Below are positions 8,667 to 17,109 of a stretch of 64,000 nucleotides of DNA, piece after piece. The notes beneath the pieces are model-generated. The model ran no database searches. It saw only the letters and a program-made list of their open reading frames with translations, and was not told the origin of the DNA. This DNA is from Bacillus sp. NTK034 (lineage in GTDB: Bacteria > Bacillota > Bacilli > Bacillales > Cytobacillaceae), in assembly GCF_017303275.1 (NCBI RefSeq), contig NZ_JAFKOJ010000007.1, forward strand, positions 124,001 to 188,000, read 5' to 3'. The stretch's first letter is position 1, and the number at the start of each line of letters is the position of its first letter. The position numbers were made by a program, and so were the translations under genes.

Positions 8667-9767
8667 ATGTTTAAAGTTAATGGAGAGGTGCTGCAAAATA
8701 CCGTCACATCATTAGTGAAAGGTGCAAAGAAAGCAAGATTGGGAGAAAAGGCTTGTTTTATTAAAACAGAAGGCAGTTTTGTTTCTTTTTATTTCAACGG
8801 AGATGATCTTCAGGTTGAGAAAAAAATTGAAGCAGAGATCACAGGAAATTTAGATATTGCTACTTCTATGTTGGAACTAGATCTAAAAGTATCAGCCCTG
8901 CCTTCGGATGAAGAAATCATTGTGGAGTTAGAAGGTAGCCTTCTAAATTTACGCTGGGGCCGATCTTCAAAAATTGCTTGTGAAACCATAGCTGAGACAG
9001 CACCGCTAATTGATATTCCGAATACAATTGAGACTGTTACCTGGGAACCTGGAATATTACATTCCTTCTCCCGTTCAATGCCACCCTTTGCAGCATTAAG
9101 CAATTCCCAAATGGCGAAAGCAAACCCTTGTCTTCAAGGTTTATATTTTGCTATGGATGATACGGGGGAAGTATTGATAAGAGCCAGCAATGGTGCTAGA
9201 GCAGTCACATTACGCTCAGAAAAAGTTAAGTGGTTTGAGGGTATGCAATTCTCAATTCCTACAGAAAGCATTTGCGGATTAGCTGATTTGTTGCCTTCAG
9301 ATAGTGAAATATCTATTGGTATTAATGAGGCCAGGACGCTTTTAGTATTTCAAGCTGGATTGACAACCGCTGTGAGCAGATTATTGGCAGGGAAGTTTCC
9401 TGATATTGATCGATCTTACAGTGATAAAGATGCGGCAGGTACGAAATGGACGTTTGATCGGATGGAATTAATTGAATTATGTAGGAGGGCCAGACGTTTG
9501 GCACCAAGTCGCCCGGTCATTACTTTTAGAACAGAAGGAGCTAAAACAAAAATTGATTTAGAGAGTATTCTGACTCAGCAGCTCGGAGCAATGTGTGAGG
9601 GTGAACAGTTTGAGTTCGCGGTTAACGCTGAATATGTTGAGTTAGCAGCAAGTTTATTCCGAACAGAGGAAATTTTAATTCTGTTTAAGGATAAAACTTC
9701 TCCGCTTACCATCGCCTGTGAACAAACGGATCACATTCGAGCACTTGTTGGGCAAATGCAGAAATAA
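8667..9767 (+). CDS. dnaN: DnaN-like beta sliding clamp
   Basis: 366 residues, the length of bacterial beta clamps. The sequence is divergent but keeps the threefold repeat layout. The last third reads EFAVNAEYVELAASLF...EEILILFKDKTSPLTIACEQ, which matches the NPKYL...V.L.F.....P..I end of DnaN and forms the partner-binding pocket. The middle third has PCLQGLYFAMDD (family: L-x-G-V-x-F) and ASNGARAVTLR (family: T-D-S-H-R-L). It would tether a polymerase to DNA. With the dnaX and holB copies upstream it suggests the element builds its own processivity apparatus, perhaps pairing with a divergent polymerase outside the window. It opens an operon with the SNF2 helicase. Confidence 0.8.
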   Translation: MFKVNGEVLQNTVTSLVKGAKKARLGEKACFIKTEGSFVSFYFNGDDLQVEKKIEAEITGNLDIATSMLELDLKVSALPSDEEIIVELEGSLLNLRWGRSSKIACETIAETAPLIDIPNTIETVTWEPGILHSFSRSMPPFAALSNSQMAKANPCLQGLYFAMDDTGEVLIRASNGARAVTLRSEKVKWFEGMQFSIPTESICGLADLLPSDSEISIGINEARTLLVFQAGLTTAVSRLLAGKFPDIDRSYSDKDAAGTKWTFDRMELIELCRRARRLAPSRPVITFRTEGAKTKIDLESILTQQLGAMCEGEQFEFAVNAEYVELAASLFRTEEILILFKDKTSPLTIACEQTDHIRALVGQMQK

Positions 9768-9782
9768 TCTGAAGGGGGTGAA

Positions 9783-9813
9783 AAGCACTGCGCTATTTTG
9801 CGTGGTGCTTTTT
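9783..9813 (+). terminator. Terminator-like hairpin between the clamp and helicase genes
   Basis: AAGCAC...GTGCTT with an inner GCGC/GCG contact and a following TTTTT. It ends a few bases before the helicase ATG and may act as a partial terminator that lowers helicase expression relative to the clamp. Confidence 0.5.
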
Positions 9814-9818
9814 CTATT

Positions 9819-12041
9819 ATGACAAAAATGTTCTATACCAATAAGGGAATCGATTTTAAAACCAATTCACTGAAAGCTGAGCTTACGAAAAATGAATGTT
9901 TATCTTGTTCAAATAATCATGAACTTCGGTTTAGTTTTACCGTAACAAATAGAAATGGGGAAGAAAAGACTCATTATAGAACCACAAATCCACTTTCTTG
10001 GCACCATCAGGTAAAGTATGCAAATAAAGAGCTCGTGGATAATCCCGCTGTAAGTGCTTTAAATGAGTGGGGTTTTAATATAGATGGTGGTTCAATTGGG
10101 CGCGTGCAAAAAGTCTTAAATGCTAAATTGAAAAAATTCCATTGGAATAGTAAATCCTTAGAGGATGTTAAGGATTCAGAAAGGTATAAAAGAGCCTTAG
10201 GTTTAGTGGAAAGTCAATATGGTGGCATCTTATCAGATGGAAAGCAATTAGCCCCATATCAAAAAGAAGGGGCCGCCCTTATGATTGCGAATCAAAGACT
10301 TTTCCTGTGCTTTGACATGGGGCTGGGTAAAACTTTGACATCATTAGTTGGAGCAACTGCTAATCCGGATAATGACAAGATATTAATTATCAGCATGAGT
10401 CGTAACTTAAATGACTGGATCCGTGAAATAAAGGTACTCGGTTTGGAAGATGAGTATATACAACTTAAAAACCCTGCAGATCTTCACTCATCAAAGAGGA
10501 TTCATATTGTCAGTTATGAAAAATGGTCTCAGGGAAGAATTGTGTTTGCAACAATAAAGCATGAATCCTGTCCGACTTGTACAAGTGCTTTGAACTTTAA
10601 TGAAAACATGCAATATTGCCATATTTGCAAAGAAAAAGCGTTACAGCAAAGTGAGCGCTATTCGATGGATAGACTCCCGGTAAAATGCCCTTGCTGCCAT
10701 AATGAGTGGAAGAATAAAACACTCTTTTGTGAATGTGGATTTACAGTTATTAAAGAGCGAAAAAAGCCTTTATCCTCCTACTTTCATAGAGGATATGATG
10801 CCGCTATTGTAGACGAGGGCCACTATCTAAAAAATGGAGATTCTCAAAGGAGCAAGTCAGTCGTTCGTAGAGTGAAAACTAAACGGAGGACAATATTGAC
10901 AGGCACTCCAGCAGAAAATGGATCTTCAGATCTTTTTTGGCAGTTAGTTTGGTTAACAGGTTGTGGTTCTCATTTTGAGGATCCTCTCTTCCGTGAACCT
11001 TTTCAAGGACATGGGAAAGTAGGGGAAGAACACTTTGGGGTTTATTACGGTGGGGGCCATGCCAAGACTTTGCTTGAGACAGATTCTATTCAATCACGTG
11101 TTTCTCATCAAGAGGAATTATGGAATCTATTAGATACCTTAATGCTAAGAAAGACCAAACAAGACAAAGACGTTAATTCTTATATAAAGGTCCCTAAGCC
11201 AAAACATATTCGTAGGCATCTGGACATGATTAAAGCTGATAAAGATCTATATGATAATATCCTCAATCAATTCAAAGAGTGGTATAAACAGGAGCTTGCA
11301 AAAAGGGAGGCCGCGGAATTTAGAGGCGAAAAATATAAAATCAATGCCATACAGGTCTGTTCGTGGTTAACAAAGCTTCGTCAAGCAGCGAGCTGTCCAT
11401 GGACATTCGAGGAATACAAGCCTTCTAAGACAGAGCAGCCTACCAAAATTAGATATCTAATCGATAAAGCAAAAAACTATCTAAGAACAGGGAAGAAAAT
11501 GCTGGTCTTTACTTCTCACAAAGCAACGGCCGAACAATTAGGTGTCCTCTTAGATGAAATACTGCCTGGTAAGTCTGCAGGATATATTCATGGCTCTGTT
11601 GATATGAAGTACCGGTTTGAACTGATGAATCGATTTCAAGATCCAAATGGTAATCTATCAATTTTAATCATGACGACCAAAACTGGAGCCGAGTCCTACA
11701 CGTTAACTGAAGCGCGTGCTGTCTTCTTGTATGATTTAGAATTTAACTCAAAGAAGATCGAGCAATGTTATTCACGTGCTGTCAGATGGGGGCAGCATTT
11801 TGAAGTAGATATTCATTGGCTAATTTCTGTCGGGACTATAGATGCCAATATGCACGGGCTGGTTTTGTCCAAGCAATCAGGTGTTGACCTGGCCATTGAT
11901 CGTAAAGAATTAGATTTTAAAGAAATCGCTAAGGAATTTGAAGGTGACGAGGGTATAGAGCCAGATGAAATTGACTATGAGGCTTTTGCTACTGACATGT
12001 TATCTTCAGGCACCAAAAGAGAAGAAATCTTTGTTTCATAA
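9819..12041 (+). CDS. SNF2/SWI2-family helicase with inserted zinc ribbons
   Basis: About 740 residues. Walker A is DMGLGKT at about residue 166 and the DEGH motif II at about 332, followed by LTGTPAENG (motif III), and in the C-terminal lobe FTSHKATAEQL, IHGSVD, MTTKTGAESYTLTEA and RAVRWGQ (motif VI, Trp in place of the usual hydrophobic). Between motifs I and II sit two zinc-ribbon inserts: CPTC...CHIC and CPCC...CECG. SNF2 proteins translocate on duplex DNA and displace bound proteins. Being encoded right after the clamp suggests work at the element's replication forks or against the host's DNA-bound proteins. The start is uncertain: ATG 9819 lacks a ribosome site, while TTG 9798 lies too far from GAAGGGGG at 9771-9778. 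Confidence 0.88.
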   Translation: MTKMFYTNKGIDFKTNSLKAELTKNECLSCSNNHELRFSFTVTNRNGEEKTHYRTTNPLSWHHQVKYANKELVDNPAVSALNEWGFNIDGGSIGRVQKVLNAKLKKFHWNSKSLEDVKDSERYKRALGLVESQYGGILSDGKQLAPYQKEGAALMIANQRLFLCFDMGLGKTLTSLVGATANPDNDKILIISMSRNLNDWIREIKVLGLEDEYIQLKNPADLHSSKRIHIVSYEKWSQGRIVFATIKHESCPTCTSALNFNENMQYCHICKEKALQQSERYSMDRLPVKCPCCHNEWKNKTLFCECGFTVIKERKKPLSSYFHRGYDAAIVDEGHYLKNGDSQRSKSVVRRVKTKRRTILTGTPAENGSSDLFWQLVWLTGCGSHFEDPLFREPFQGHGKVGEEHFGVYYGGGHAKTLLETDSIQSRVSHQEELWNLLDTLMLRKTKQDKDVNSYIKVPKPKHIRRHLDMIKADKDLYDNILNQFKEWYKQELAKREAAEFRGEKYKINAIQVCSWLTKLRQAASCPWTFEEYKPSKTEQPTKIRYLIDKAKNYLRTGKKMLVFTSHKATAEQLGVLLDEILPGKSAGYIHGSVDMKYRFELMNRFQDPNGNLSILIMTTKTGAESYTLTEARAVFLYDLEFNSKKIEQCYSRAVRWGQHFEVDIHWLISVGTIDANMHGLVLSKQSGVDLAIDRKELDFKEIAKEFEGDEGIEPDEIDYEAFATDMLSSGTKREEIFVS

Positions 12042-12067
12042 TAACATAATTTTTAGGAGGAAGTATA

Positions 12068-13123
12068 ATGGAACCCATTTTTAATCCAGCTTCAGAAAAA
12101 CTAATTATTGAGTGGATTGAGAGTAAAAAGGGGGAATCACCCAAGCGTCATTATTACGAAAAAAAACCTCTAAAACTTCAATTTCATCCTAAGGAGAGGA
12201 GTAAGTTAGTGCGTGCATACTTTACAGGCGAGATGCCTGCCTGGCTAAAACGCTATGCTGATCATCATACCTTTAAAGTGCAAGCACTGTCACAAGAGGG
12301 AAAGTCTGGTTGGTGGATTGCAAGATGGGGTGGTTTTTTAGAGAATCCTTTATCATCGCCAACCATAAAGGGGGCCATCGGACAACTGTTGGAACAAGTT
12401 CCAAATGTTTGTGCGGACTTAAAAGAAAAAATTAATGATAATCTTCAAGTTATTGAAAATAACCTGTTGACTGATCCTGCTGCTTTTCAATCTTTTGGTT
12501 TATACTTTGAACCTGAAACCTGTGAAAAGGAAGGTGGATGTCTTCTGATAGAAGAGGACGTCATACCCATAAGACAAGAAAGTGATACGGATGAAGACTA
12601 TAAGAATCGAATTGAAGCAGAGGGTAAATTAGCGGAGTTGGTGTGGGAAATTACATTGCCATTGCCAGATTCTTTATCTTTAGCGGATAACATAGAGCAC
12701 TTAGAAGAAATTGATATAGAAATAGATGAAAATGAGGAAGTTATTGAAATAACAGAGAACGAAGAAGTGATTGACTTAGATTCCCTTGATGTTGAATCTA
12801 TAGAATTTCCAACTTTAGAGGAAGTTGTAGAGGATTTTTATCAGGGAGAAGTTGTATTGTTGGATGATGAGGAGATTATTCCATTGGAAGAAGAAGAAGT
12901 AGTCATAAATACTGCTAAAAGTGAACAGACTAACGAAATTGAGGAAGTCGGTGATTTTTCCGATGAGATGATTGAAGAAGATATCATTGAAGAAGAAGAA
13001 ACGTCACCACCAATAGAAGAATTTATTGGAAATACTGATAGTACTCCATCTTATAATGGAAAAGTGATAGAGCGAGATGACAAAAAATCAAAAGTCTTGG
13101 CTGGTCAAACGTTACTATTTTAG
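12068..13123 (+). CDS. Acidic protein of the SNF2 operon, function unknown
   Basis: 351 residues in two parts. Residues 1-~215 are folded (LVRAYFTGEMPAWLKRYADHH, GWWIARWGGFLENP). Residues ~220-335 are extremely acidic with repeated EEVIEI/EEVVxx units, resembling DNA-mimic or histone-chaperone-like tails. It begins 26 bases after the helicase stop with TTTTTAGGAGGAAGTATAATG, so it is in the same operon. The N-terminal pattern WLKRYADHHTFKVQALSQEGKSGWW suggests a small-molecule- or nucleic-acid-binding fold, but no family is recognised. An acidic tail next to a SNF2 motor could contact the motor or basic proteins; this is inference. Confidence 0.65.
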   Translation: MEPIFNPASEKLIIEWIESKKGESPKRHYYEKKPLKLQFHPKERSKLVRAYFTGEMPAWLKRYADHHTFKVQALSQEGKSGWWIARWGGFLENPLSSPTIKGAIGQLLEQVPNVCADLKEKINDNLQVIENNLLTDPAAFQSFGLYFEPETCEKEGGCLLIEEDVIPIRQESDTDEDYKNRIEAEGKLAELVWEITLPLPDSLSLADNIEHLEEIDIEIDENEEVIEITENEEVIDLDSLDVESIEFPTLEEVVEDFYQGEVVLLDDEEIIPLEEEEVVINTAKSEQTNEIEEVGDFSDEMIEEDIIEEEETSPPIEEFIGNTDSTPSYNGKVIERDDKKSKVLAGQTLLF

Positions 13124-13153
13124 TTGTGAAAAGTATATTTACCTGCACATTTA

Positions 13154-13399
13154 TTGATAAACTTGGATAACTTTGCTAATATAAGGGTATATATTCTTTT
13201 GATTTTTTTATCTTTTTCCATGCGGAAGAAGAGCTTGTTGTTTTACTTTTAAGCTCCAATTCAGGAGATGCGTATATACTTAATTACTGTAAACAGTTCA
13301 AATAATATTCAAGCCCATTAGGGAAGTGATGCAATTTGCGATCATTTCCTTAATGGGCTTTTTTATATATAAGCTTAACTTTTTTAAGGAGGAAGAAAA
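13154..13399 (+). promoter_or_regulatory. Promoter and long hairpin leader of the 13400 gene
   Basis: -35 TTGATA (13154-13159), a 17-bp spacer and -10 TAATAT (13177-13182). The ~210-base leader carries CATGCGGAAG (13219-13228) after a T-rich run, a GAGCTT/AAGCTC hairpin, the palindrome ACTGTAAACAGT (13286-13297) and a terminator-like stem AAGCCCATTA/TAATGGGCTT (13311-13360) with an inner GGAA-TGAT/ATCA-TTCC helix and TTTTTT. AACTTTTTTAAGGAGGAA then leads directly to the ATG. Long structured leaders of this kind point to attenuation control. Confidence 0.6.
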
Positions 13400-14218
13400 A
13401 TGATTAATGGTGTACATGCAATTCTGATCTTTGTTGGAATTATTGTCGCAATTGGGATGCTTCCTGTATTTACCGAAGCAGCATACGAAAGAAAAGCCAG
13501 GAAATGGAACACGCCGCAGCAGTTTACTTGGGATGTGAATATGCAGCCGGTATCCATTCAAACCCCATCCGTTCAAACTTCTTTATTTGAAGATGATAGC
13601 GATTATGGGGATTTGATCCGAGAAGCAGCTATATCTACCATTGGACCTGAAAAGCCGGAAACAACATCGGATATCCCGGTATTCTCAGCTGATAGCTTTA
13701 ACCCAGAGGTAGAATACAGTATCCCTACAGAGGATACTTTAGCAAATGTTGATAAGCTAATTGCGCTGACATCTGAAGAAGATAGCGAAGACCTTGCAGA
13801 GATTTATGAAAGCATGCACAATCTGGTGAATTTTGAACAAGTAAACGTCTTTACAGATGAACATCCCGCGCAGGAGAGTGTTCTACCTGACAATCAGTTT
13901 AGAGCTATTTCTAAAAAATACGGAGATAAAGTAGCCAGGATGATTACAGCTACTCCCTCTAACACCATGATTGAAGGGATACATACCATGATTGGGAAAG
14001 TAGATGTAAACGATTATGGGTTTACATTAAAGTACGGAGACCATTCGGTTGAGATGGTAGGCCCTAAGGTCCCTCGATATTACGGGGATGTCGTTTTAGT
14101 ATCAGGACATTTTGTTACAGCGGACAAGTTTCATGTTGAAGAATACTTGGACCCTGAATTGGAGGCTCTTGGTTATCACCAAGATAATGAGGATAATGCA
14201 ACAGCTGCAGTGATGTAA
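13400..14218 (+). CDS. Membrane-anchored hypothetical protein (272 residues)
   Basis: One N-terminal membrane segment (residues ~4-26, GVHAILIFVGIIVAIGMLPVF) followed by ERKARKW, giving a cytoplasmic or surface tail depending on orientation. Residues ~40-170 are acidic and low in structure. The last ~90 residues form a compact beta-rich domain (MIEGIHTMIGKVDVNDYGFTLKYGDHSVEMVGPKVPRYYGDVVLVSG) that looks like an OB or SH3-like fold. It has its own promoter and leader. Its place before the transfer genes suggests a membrane-linked role in conjugation, but no family is recognised. Confidence 0.6.
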   Translation: MINGVHAILIFVGIIVAIGMLPVFTEAAYERKARKWNTPQQFTWDVNMQPVSIQTPSVQTSLFEDDSDYGDLIREAAISTIGPEKPETTSDIPVFSADSFNPEVEYSIPTEDTLANVDKLIALTSEEDSEDLAEIYESMHNLVNFEQVNVFTDEHPAQESVLPDNQFRAISKKYGDKVARMITATPSNTMIEGIHTMIGKVDVNDYGFTLKYGDHSVEMVGPKVPRYYGDVVLVSGHFVTADKFHVEEYLDPELEALGYHQDNEDNATAAVM

Positions 14219-14505
14219 TGAGAAAGGGAAAAGATACTTTGGTATCTGTTTCCCTCTCTATGTTTTCATAGCGATGAAGATATAGAGAGGGGTGCAGATA
14301 GACTTACTTTGAAGGGGATTGTCGATTTTTTTTAAAAAAATTATGGAAATTTTACTAAAACATAGTGCAAAAGGAATATTTTGTATTATAATGTTGATAG
14401 TTTCATAAAAAAATAGAGAAAAATTTTTTAAAAAAATGGAGATTTAATAAGATAATCCGTTCGGGTAGGCAAAAAGCACTAAAATTATTAAGGAGGATTT
14501 GCAAA
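14219..14505. other. Intergenic region with two hairpins, before a paralogous gene pair
   Basis: After the 13400 gene there is a hairpin GGGAAAAGATAC/GTATCTGTTTCCC (14226-14254) and a second one, CTCTCTAT with ATATAGAGAG (14254-14288), neither with a clean T tract. An AT-rich stretch follows with a possible -10 (TATAAT near 14385) and the ribosome site AAGGAGG before 14506. No gene is seen. Confidence 0.4.
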
Positions 14506-14907
14506 GTGTCTAATATTAATACTTTTTTGCTGCAAAATGCATCGCTAGCAAACAAGCTATCGAACGAGCTATTATCTGATCACGATTTACAAAGCTTTTT
14601 TAATTTCAACTCAGAAGGTACTGTTTACCTTCATACCCGTAATTACAAGTTAATCAAAATTAGTATCGAGACTTGCGATGGACTAAAGAGTTTCAAAATC
14701 CGTCAATCCGAAAAATATCCAAAAGTTAATAAAAGTATTGAAAATAACGTGAATGGGAAATCGTTTTATAATTTCGTGAAACTATTAGCCCATCTTATTA
14801 AATACAGTAATGACGACTTTCAGGATAAAGTAACCAGCTTTTCGTACACAAGGGACGAAGATAGTGGATTGTTAACCTCACTTCGCAAGACATTGATTCC
14901 GAACTAA
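14506..14907 (+). CDS. Hypothetical protein, first of a tandem paralogous pair
   Basis: 133 residues, GTG start after AAGGAGGATTTGCAAA. It shares with the next gene the N-terminal pattern N-x-x-L-A-x-x-L-x-x-E-L-x-x-D, then F-x-x-x-x-EGT-x-x-x-HTRNY-x-L and a C-terminal 'S-F/Y-YT' strand. The pair evidently arose by duplication and then diverged strongly. No membrane segment. The two may form a heterodimer. They lie between the structured leaders of the transfer region, so a regulatory or entry-exclusion role is conceivable, but the sequence shows no function. Confidence 0.6.
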   Translation: MSNINTFLLQNASLANKLSNELLSDHDLQSFFNFNSEGTVYLHTRNYKLIKISIETCDGLKSFKIRQSEKYPKVNKSIENNVNGKSFYNFVKLLAHLIKYSNDDFQDKVTSFSYTRDEDSGLLTSLRKTLIPN

Positions 14908-14940
14908 AAGACGAATAATAGGATATTACAGGAGGTCGTT

Positions 14941-15360
14941 ATGGATAATAAAACTAATATTAAATCGTACCAGAAAGAAAACGTCGCATTGGCTCAACAA
15001 ATCAAGTTAGAACTATCGAATGACTTGGAGTATAAAAGGAAGTTCACACAAACGTTAGAAGGTACTTTCAGTTTTCATACTCGAAACTATTCATTACAGA
15101 GAATGAATTACGAGGTTCCAGATAAAGAAATTATGGTGGATGGGCAAGGTATTGACCCGAAGGAGCAGAATGATAAAGCACTGCTGGATGAATCACAATA
15201 TAAATTATTTATTACTCTTGTAATCCAAAACCTAAGGTATAACCATGAGTTTCTGGGGAATACAACCCTTTATTATACCTATAAGGCAGATAATGAATTG
15301 GGGAAAGTATTTACCGTTCATTTCAATCGCGACATGACACGCCATTTCGGAAACAGATAA
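14941..15360 (+). CDS. Hypothetical protein, second of the tandem paralogous pair
   Basis: 139 residues, beginning 33 bases after its paralogue with AGGAGGTCGTTATG. It keeps the EGTFSFHTRNYSL block and ends HFNRDMTRHFGNR. It differs from its partner by an insertion of about 10 residues after 'MNYEVPDKEI'. Both proteins are soluble, charged and of similar size. Cotranscribed with 14506 and followed by the promoter of the transfer operon. Family not recognised. Confidence 0.6.
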   Translation: MDNKTNIKSYQKENVALAQQIKLELSNDLEYKRKFTQTLEGTFSFHTRNYSLQRMNYEVPDKEIMVDGQGIDPKEQNDKALLDESQYKLFITLVIQNLRYNHEFLGNTTLYYTYKADNELGKVFTVHFNRDMTRHFGNR

Positions 15361-15372
15361 TATAAGAATATA

Positions 15373-15504
15373 TTGACATAAATGTAAGATTCTTATAGAA
15401 TCATAGTAGAAATTAAATATTGAAATAAAAGCGGAAGAACCGCATTCAGGCTTGAAACCTGTTTGTGTGTTCTTCCGTTTTTTTTGTTTAAGGGAGGTGA
15501 AAGA
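15373..15504 (+). promoter_or_regulatory. Promoter and attenuator-like hairpin of the transfer operon
   Basis: -35 TTGACA (15373-15378), exactly 17 bp, -10 TAGAAT (15396-15401): a near-consensus sigma-A promoter. The leader, from about 15408, folds CGGAAGAAC (15432-15440) with GTTCTTCCG (15469-15477), with an inner CAGG/CCTG helix, followed by eight T. The ribosome site AAGGGAGGTG and the ATG at 15505 come 20 bases later. A terminator inside the leader of a strong promoter, before about 12 kb of transfer genes, is the best-supported case of the attenuator layout seen across this element. Confidence 0.75.
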
Positions 15505-15813
15505 ATGAACTTTTATAGCTTGTTTAATAACATTGCGTATTTAGGTAGTATAACTAACAGCATTTACACAACGAATCAAAGTAATAATCTATACAGTGCT
15601 GTAAAGAAAATTGTTGAGTTAGTAGGCGGTATTGGCGGTTTGTTGTTTACTTTAGCCATATTAATTATTACGTTGTTCATTATTTTTGGATCAATAAGTG
15701 CTGCAAAGATGCGTACTGTTTGGATCTCATTAATTAGCTGCTGCTGTGGCGCCTTTGTTTTTTACGCGGCCTATTATCTATCAGATACTATTGCAGGTAT
15801 AGCAGCAAAGTAA
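15505..15813 (+). CDS. Small two-helix membrane protein, VirB2/TrbC-like pilin candidate
   Basis: 102 residues. After a soluble N-terminus come two hydrophobic helices, GGIGGLLFTLAILIITLFII and WISLISCCCGAFVFYAAYYL, with a Gly-rich turn before the first. That is the size and topology of VirB2/TrbC-type subunits of Gram-positive transfer systems. It is the first gene of the operon containing the PrgI-like protein and VirB4, the usual place. ATG 15505 follows GGGAGGTGAAAGA; an upstream in-frame start at 15463 lies inside the leader hairpin and is rejected. Identification rests on topology and order, not on a sequence motif. Confidence 0.55.
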   Translation: MNFYSLFNNIAYLGSITNSIYTTNQSNNLYSAVKKIVELVGGIGGLLFTLAILIITLFIIFGSISAAKMRTVWISLISCCCGAFVFYAAYYLSDTIAGIAAK

Positions 15814-15862
15814 GGGAGGGGTGGAGTTATCCACTCTTCTTTTTTAAAGGAGGTATGAACAT

Positions 15863-16168
15863 TTGGAAATTATCGTACCCATCGATCTGACCGAAGAAGA
15901 GAAAGAAATCTTAGCAATCTTTTCGAAAAGACAGTTCATGATTGTATTTCCTACTATATTTTTAGCTTTAGCTAACTTCGTATTTGGTAATATCCCCTTT
16001 GTTGTAGGGATTCTAGATGGGATTTTACGTTTTACCTTATCTGTCTTTATGCTCGGAACAGCAATTGCCCTTGCTTATGTAAAACTTGATAAATATGAGA
16101 TGTATTTATCAGAGTTTATCCTTGTCAAAATTAAATATCATCGATCTCAAAAAATCTATCATCCCTAA
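15863..16168 (+). CDS. PrgI/VirB3-like membrane protein of a type IV secretion system
   Basis: 101 residues. It opens MEIIVPIDLTEEEKEIL, close to the 'P-x-d-x-x-x-x-e-k-i-x-g' start of PrgI-family proteins, followed by two adjacent membrane helices (RQFMIVFPTIFLALANFVF and LDGILRFTLSVFMLGTAIALAYV) and a basic tail. PrgI proteins are the Firmicute counterparts of VirB3 and sit directly before VirB4. The TTG start at 15863 is spaced 9 bases from AAAGGAGG; no in-frame ATG precedes it. Confidence 0.8.
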   Translation: MEIIVPIDLTEEEKEILAIFSKRQFMIVFPTIFLALANFVFGNIPFVVGILDGILRFTLSVFMLGTAIALAYVKLDKYEMYLSEFILVKIKYHRSQKIYHP

Positions 16169-16182
16169 AAAGGAGGGGTAAA

Positions 16183-17109
16183 ATGTTTAATATTTTCATT
16201 ATGATCTCCACTGTTTTTACTCTTTCTGTTTTAGGTTTTTTGGCTGTTGCAAAAAAGAGAATGGATAATAATGAGCCGATTGCTGGATGGAAAAGAAAAC
16301 AATATCTAAAAGAGCAACAGGAAGCGGAAAACGGTTACTCAGAGGTTGCTGATAAAAAATCTAAACCAGAGAAACCAAGCGGAGAGTCGCTTAAAGATCT
16401 AATTGGATTAAAGGACATTAAGTATGGAATCTTCGAAAAGTCAAAAAATGAGTACTCTCTAATTATTGCCACTGATTTTGTTAACTTTGACCTTCTTAAT
16501 GCGAGCGAACGCCAGAGTATTATCTTAGGGTATCAATCATTATTTCGAGTCATAAATTTTCCTGTCCAAATTTTAGGTCAAGCTGTAAGGCAAGATCTAA
16601 GAAAAGAGGAAGTTCGATTCAAGGAAAATTTAGAAGCTGTCAATCCCCAAACTAGAGAATACAACGAGCGGGTTATTAGCCATATAAAATCCCGTACGAT
16701 AAATGACTTCCGATTAACAAGAAACGTTTTTTACGTTGTGAGCTACATATATGAACCGTCTAAAATGGGGAAATTAACCGCTGCCCAAAAAGAGAGGAAA
16801 ATTGCTGAAACCCTTTATCAACAGGCGGTTATTGTTCAAAAAATGTTAGCCAGAGCAAAAATTGAAAGTGAAATTTTGGATTCTTTGGAAGCGATGGAAG
16901 TTTTAAAGAGAGCTTTGAACCGCGACCGTATGTTGGTTCATCCAATTGAATCTGTTGTCCAAAATGGTAAAGAAAAAATCACTAGTTTTATTACAGCAGA
17001 TCCTACAACTTTACCGGGATTTGATGAATTAGTTCAAGATATAGGGGAGGTTATGGATAACTATGAAACTGTTCAAGAAGAAACAGCTGGAGTCTCCGAA
17101 GCCAGTTAA
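16183..17109 (+). CDS. Conjugation protein located between the PrgI-like protein and VirB4
   Basis: 308 residues with one N-terminal membrane helix (FIMISTVFTLSVLGFLAVA), a charged linker, and then a folded domain: SLKDLIGLKDIKYGIFEKSKNEYSLIIATDFVNFDLLNASER and SYIYEP. That reads like the N-terminal domain of VirB4-type proteins, where 'i-x-g-I-f-e-k-x-x-x-e-y' is common. It may be a split-off VirB4 N-terminal module that binds the inner-membrane complex. It ends 47 bases inside the virB4 start, so the two are translationally coupled. Confidence 0.6.
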   Translation: MFNIFIMISTVFTLSVLGFLAVAKKRMDNNEPIAGWKRKQYLKEQQEAENGYSEVADKKSKPEKPSGESLKDLIGLKDIKYGIFEKSKNEYSLIIATDFVNFDLLNASERQSIILGYQSLFRVINFPVQILGQAVRQDLRKEEVRFKENLEAVNPQTREYNERVISHIKSRTINDFRLTRNVFYVVSYIYEPSKMGKLTAAQKERKIAETLYQQAVIVQKMLARAKIESEILDSLEAMEVLKRALNRDRMLVHPIESVVQNGKEKITSFITADPTTLPGFDELVQDIGEVMDNYETVQEETAGVSEAS

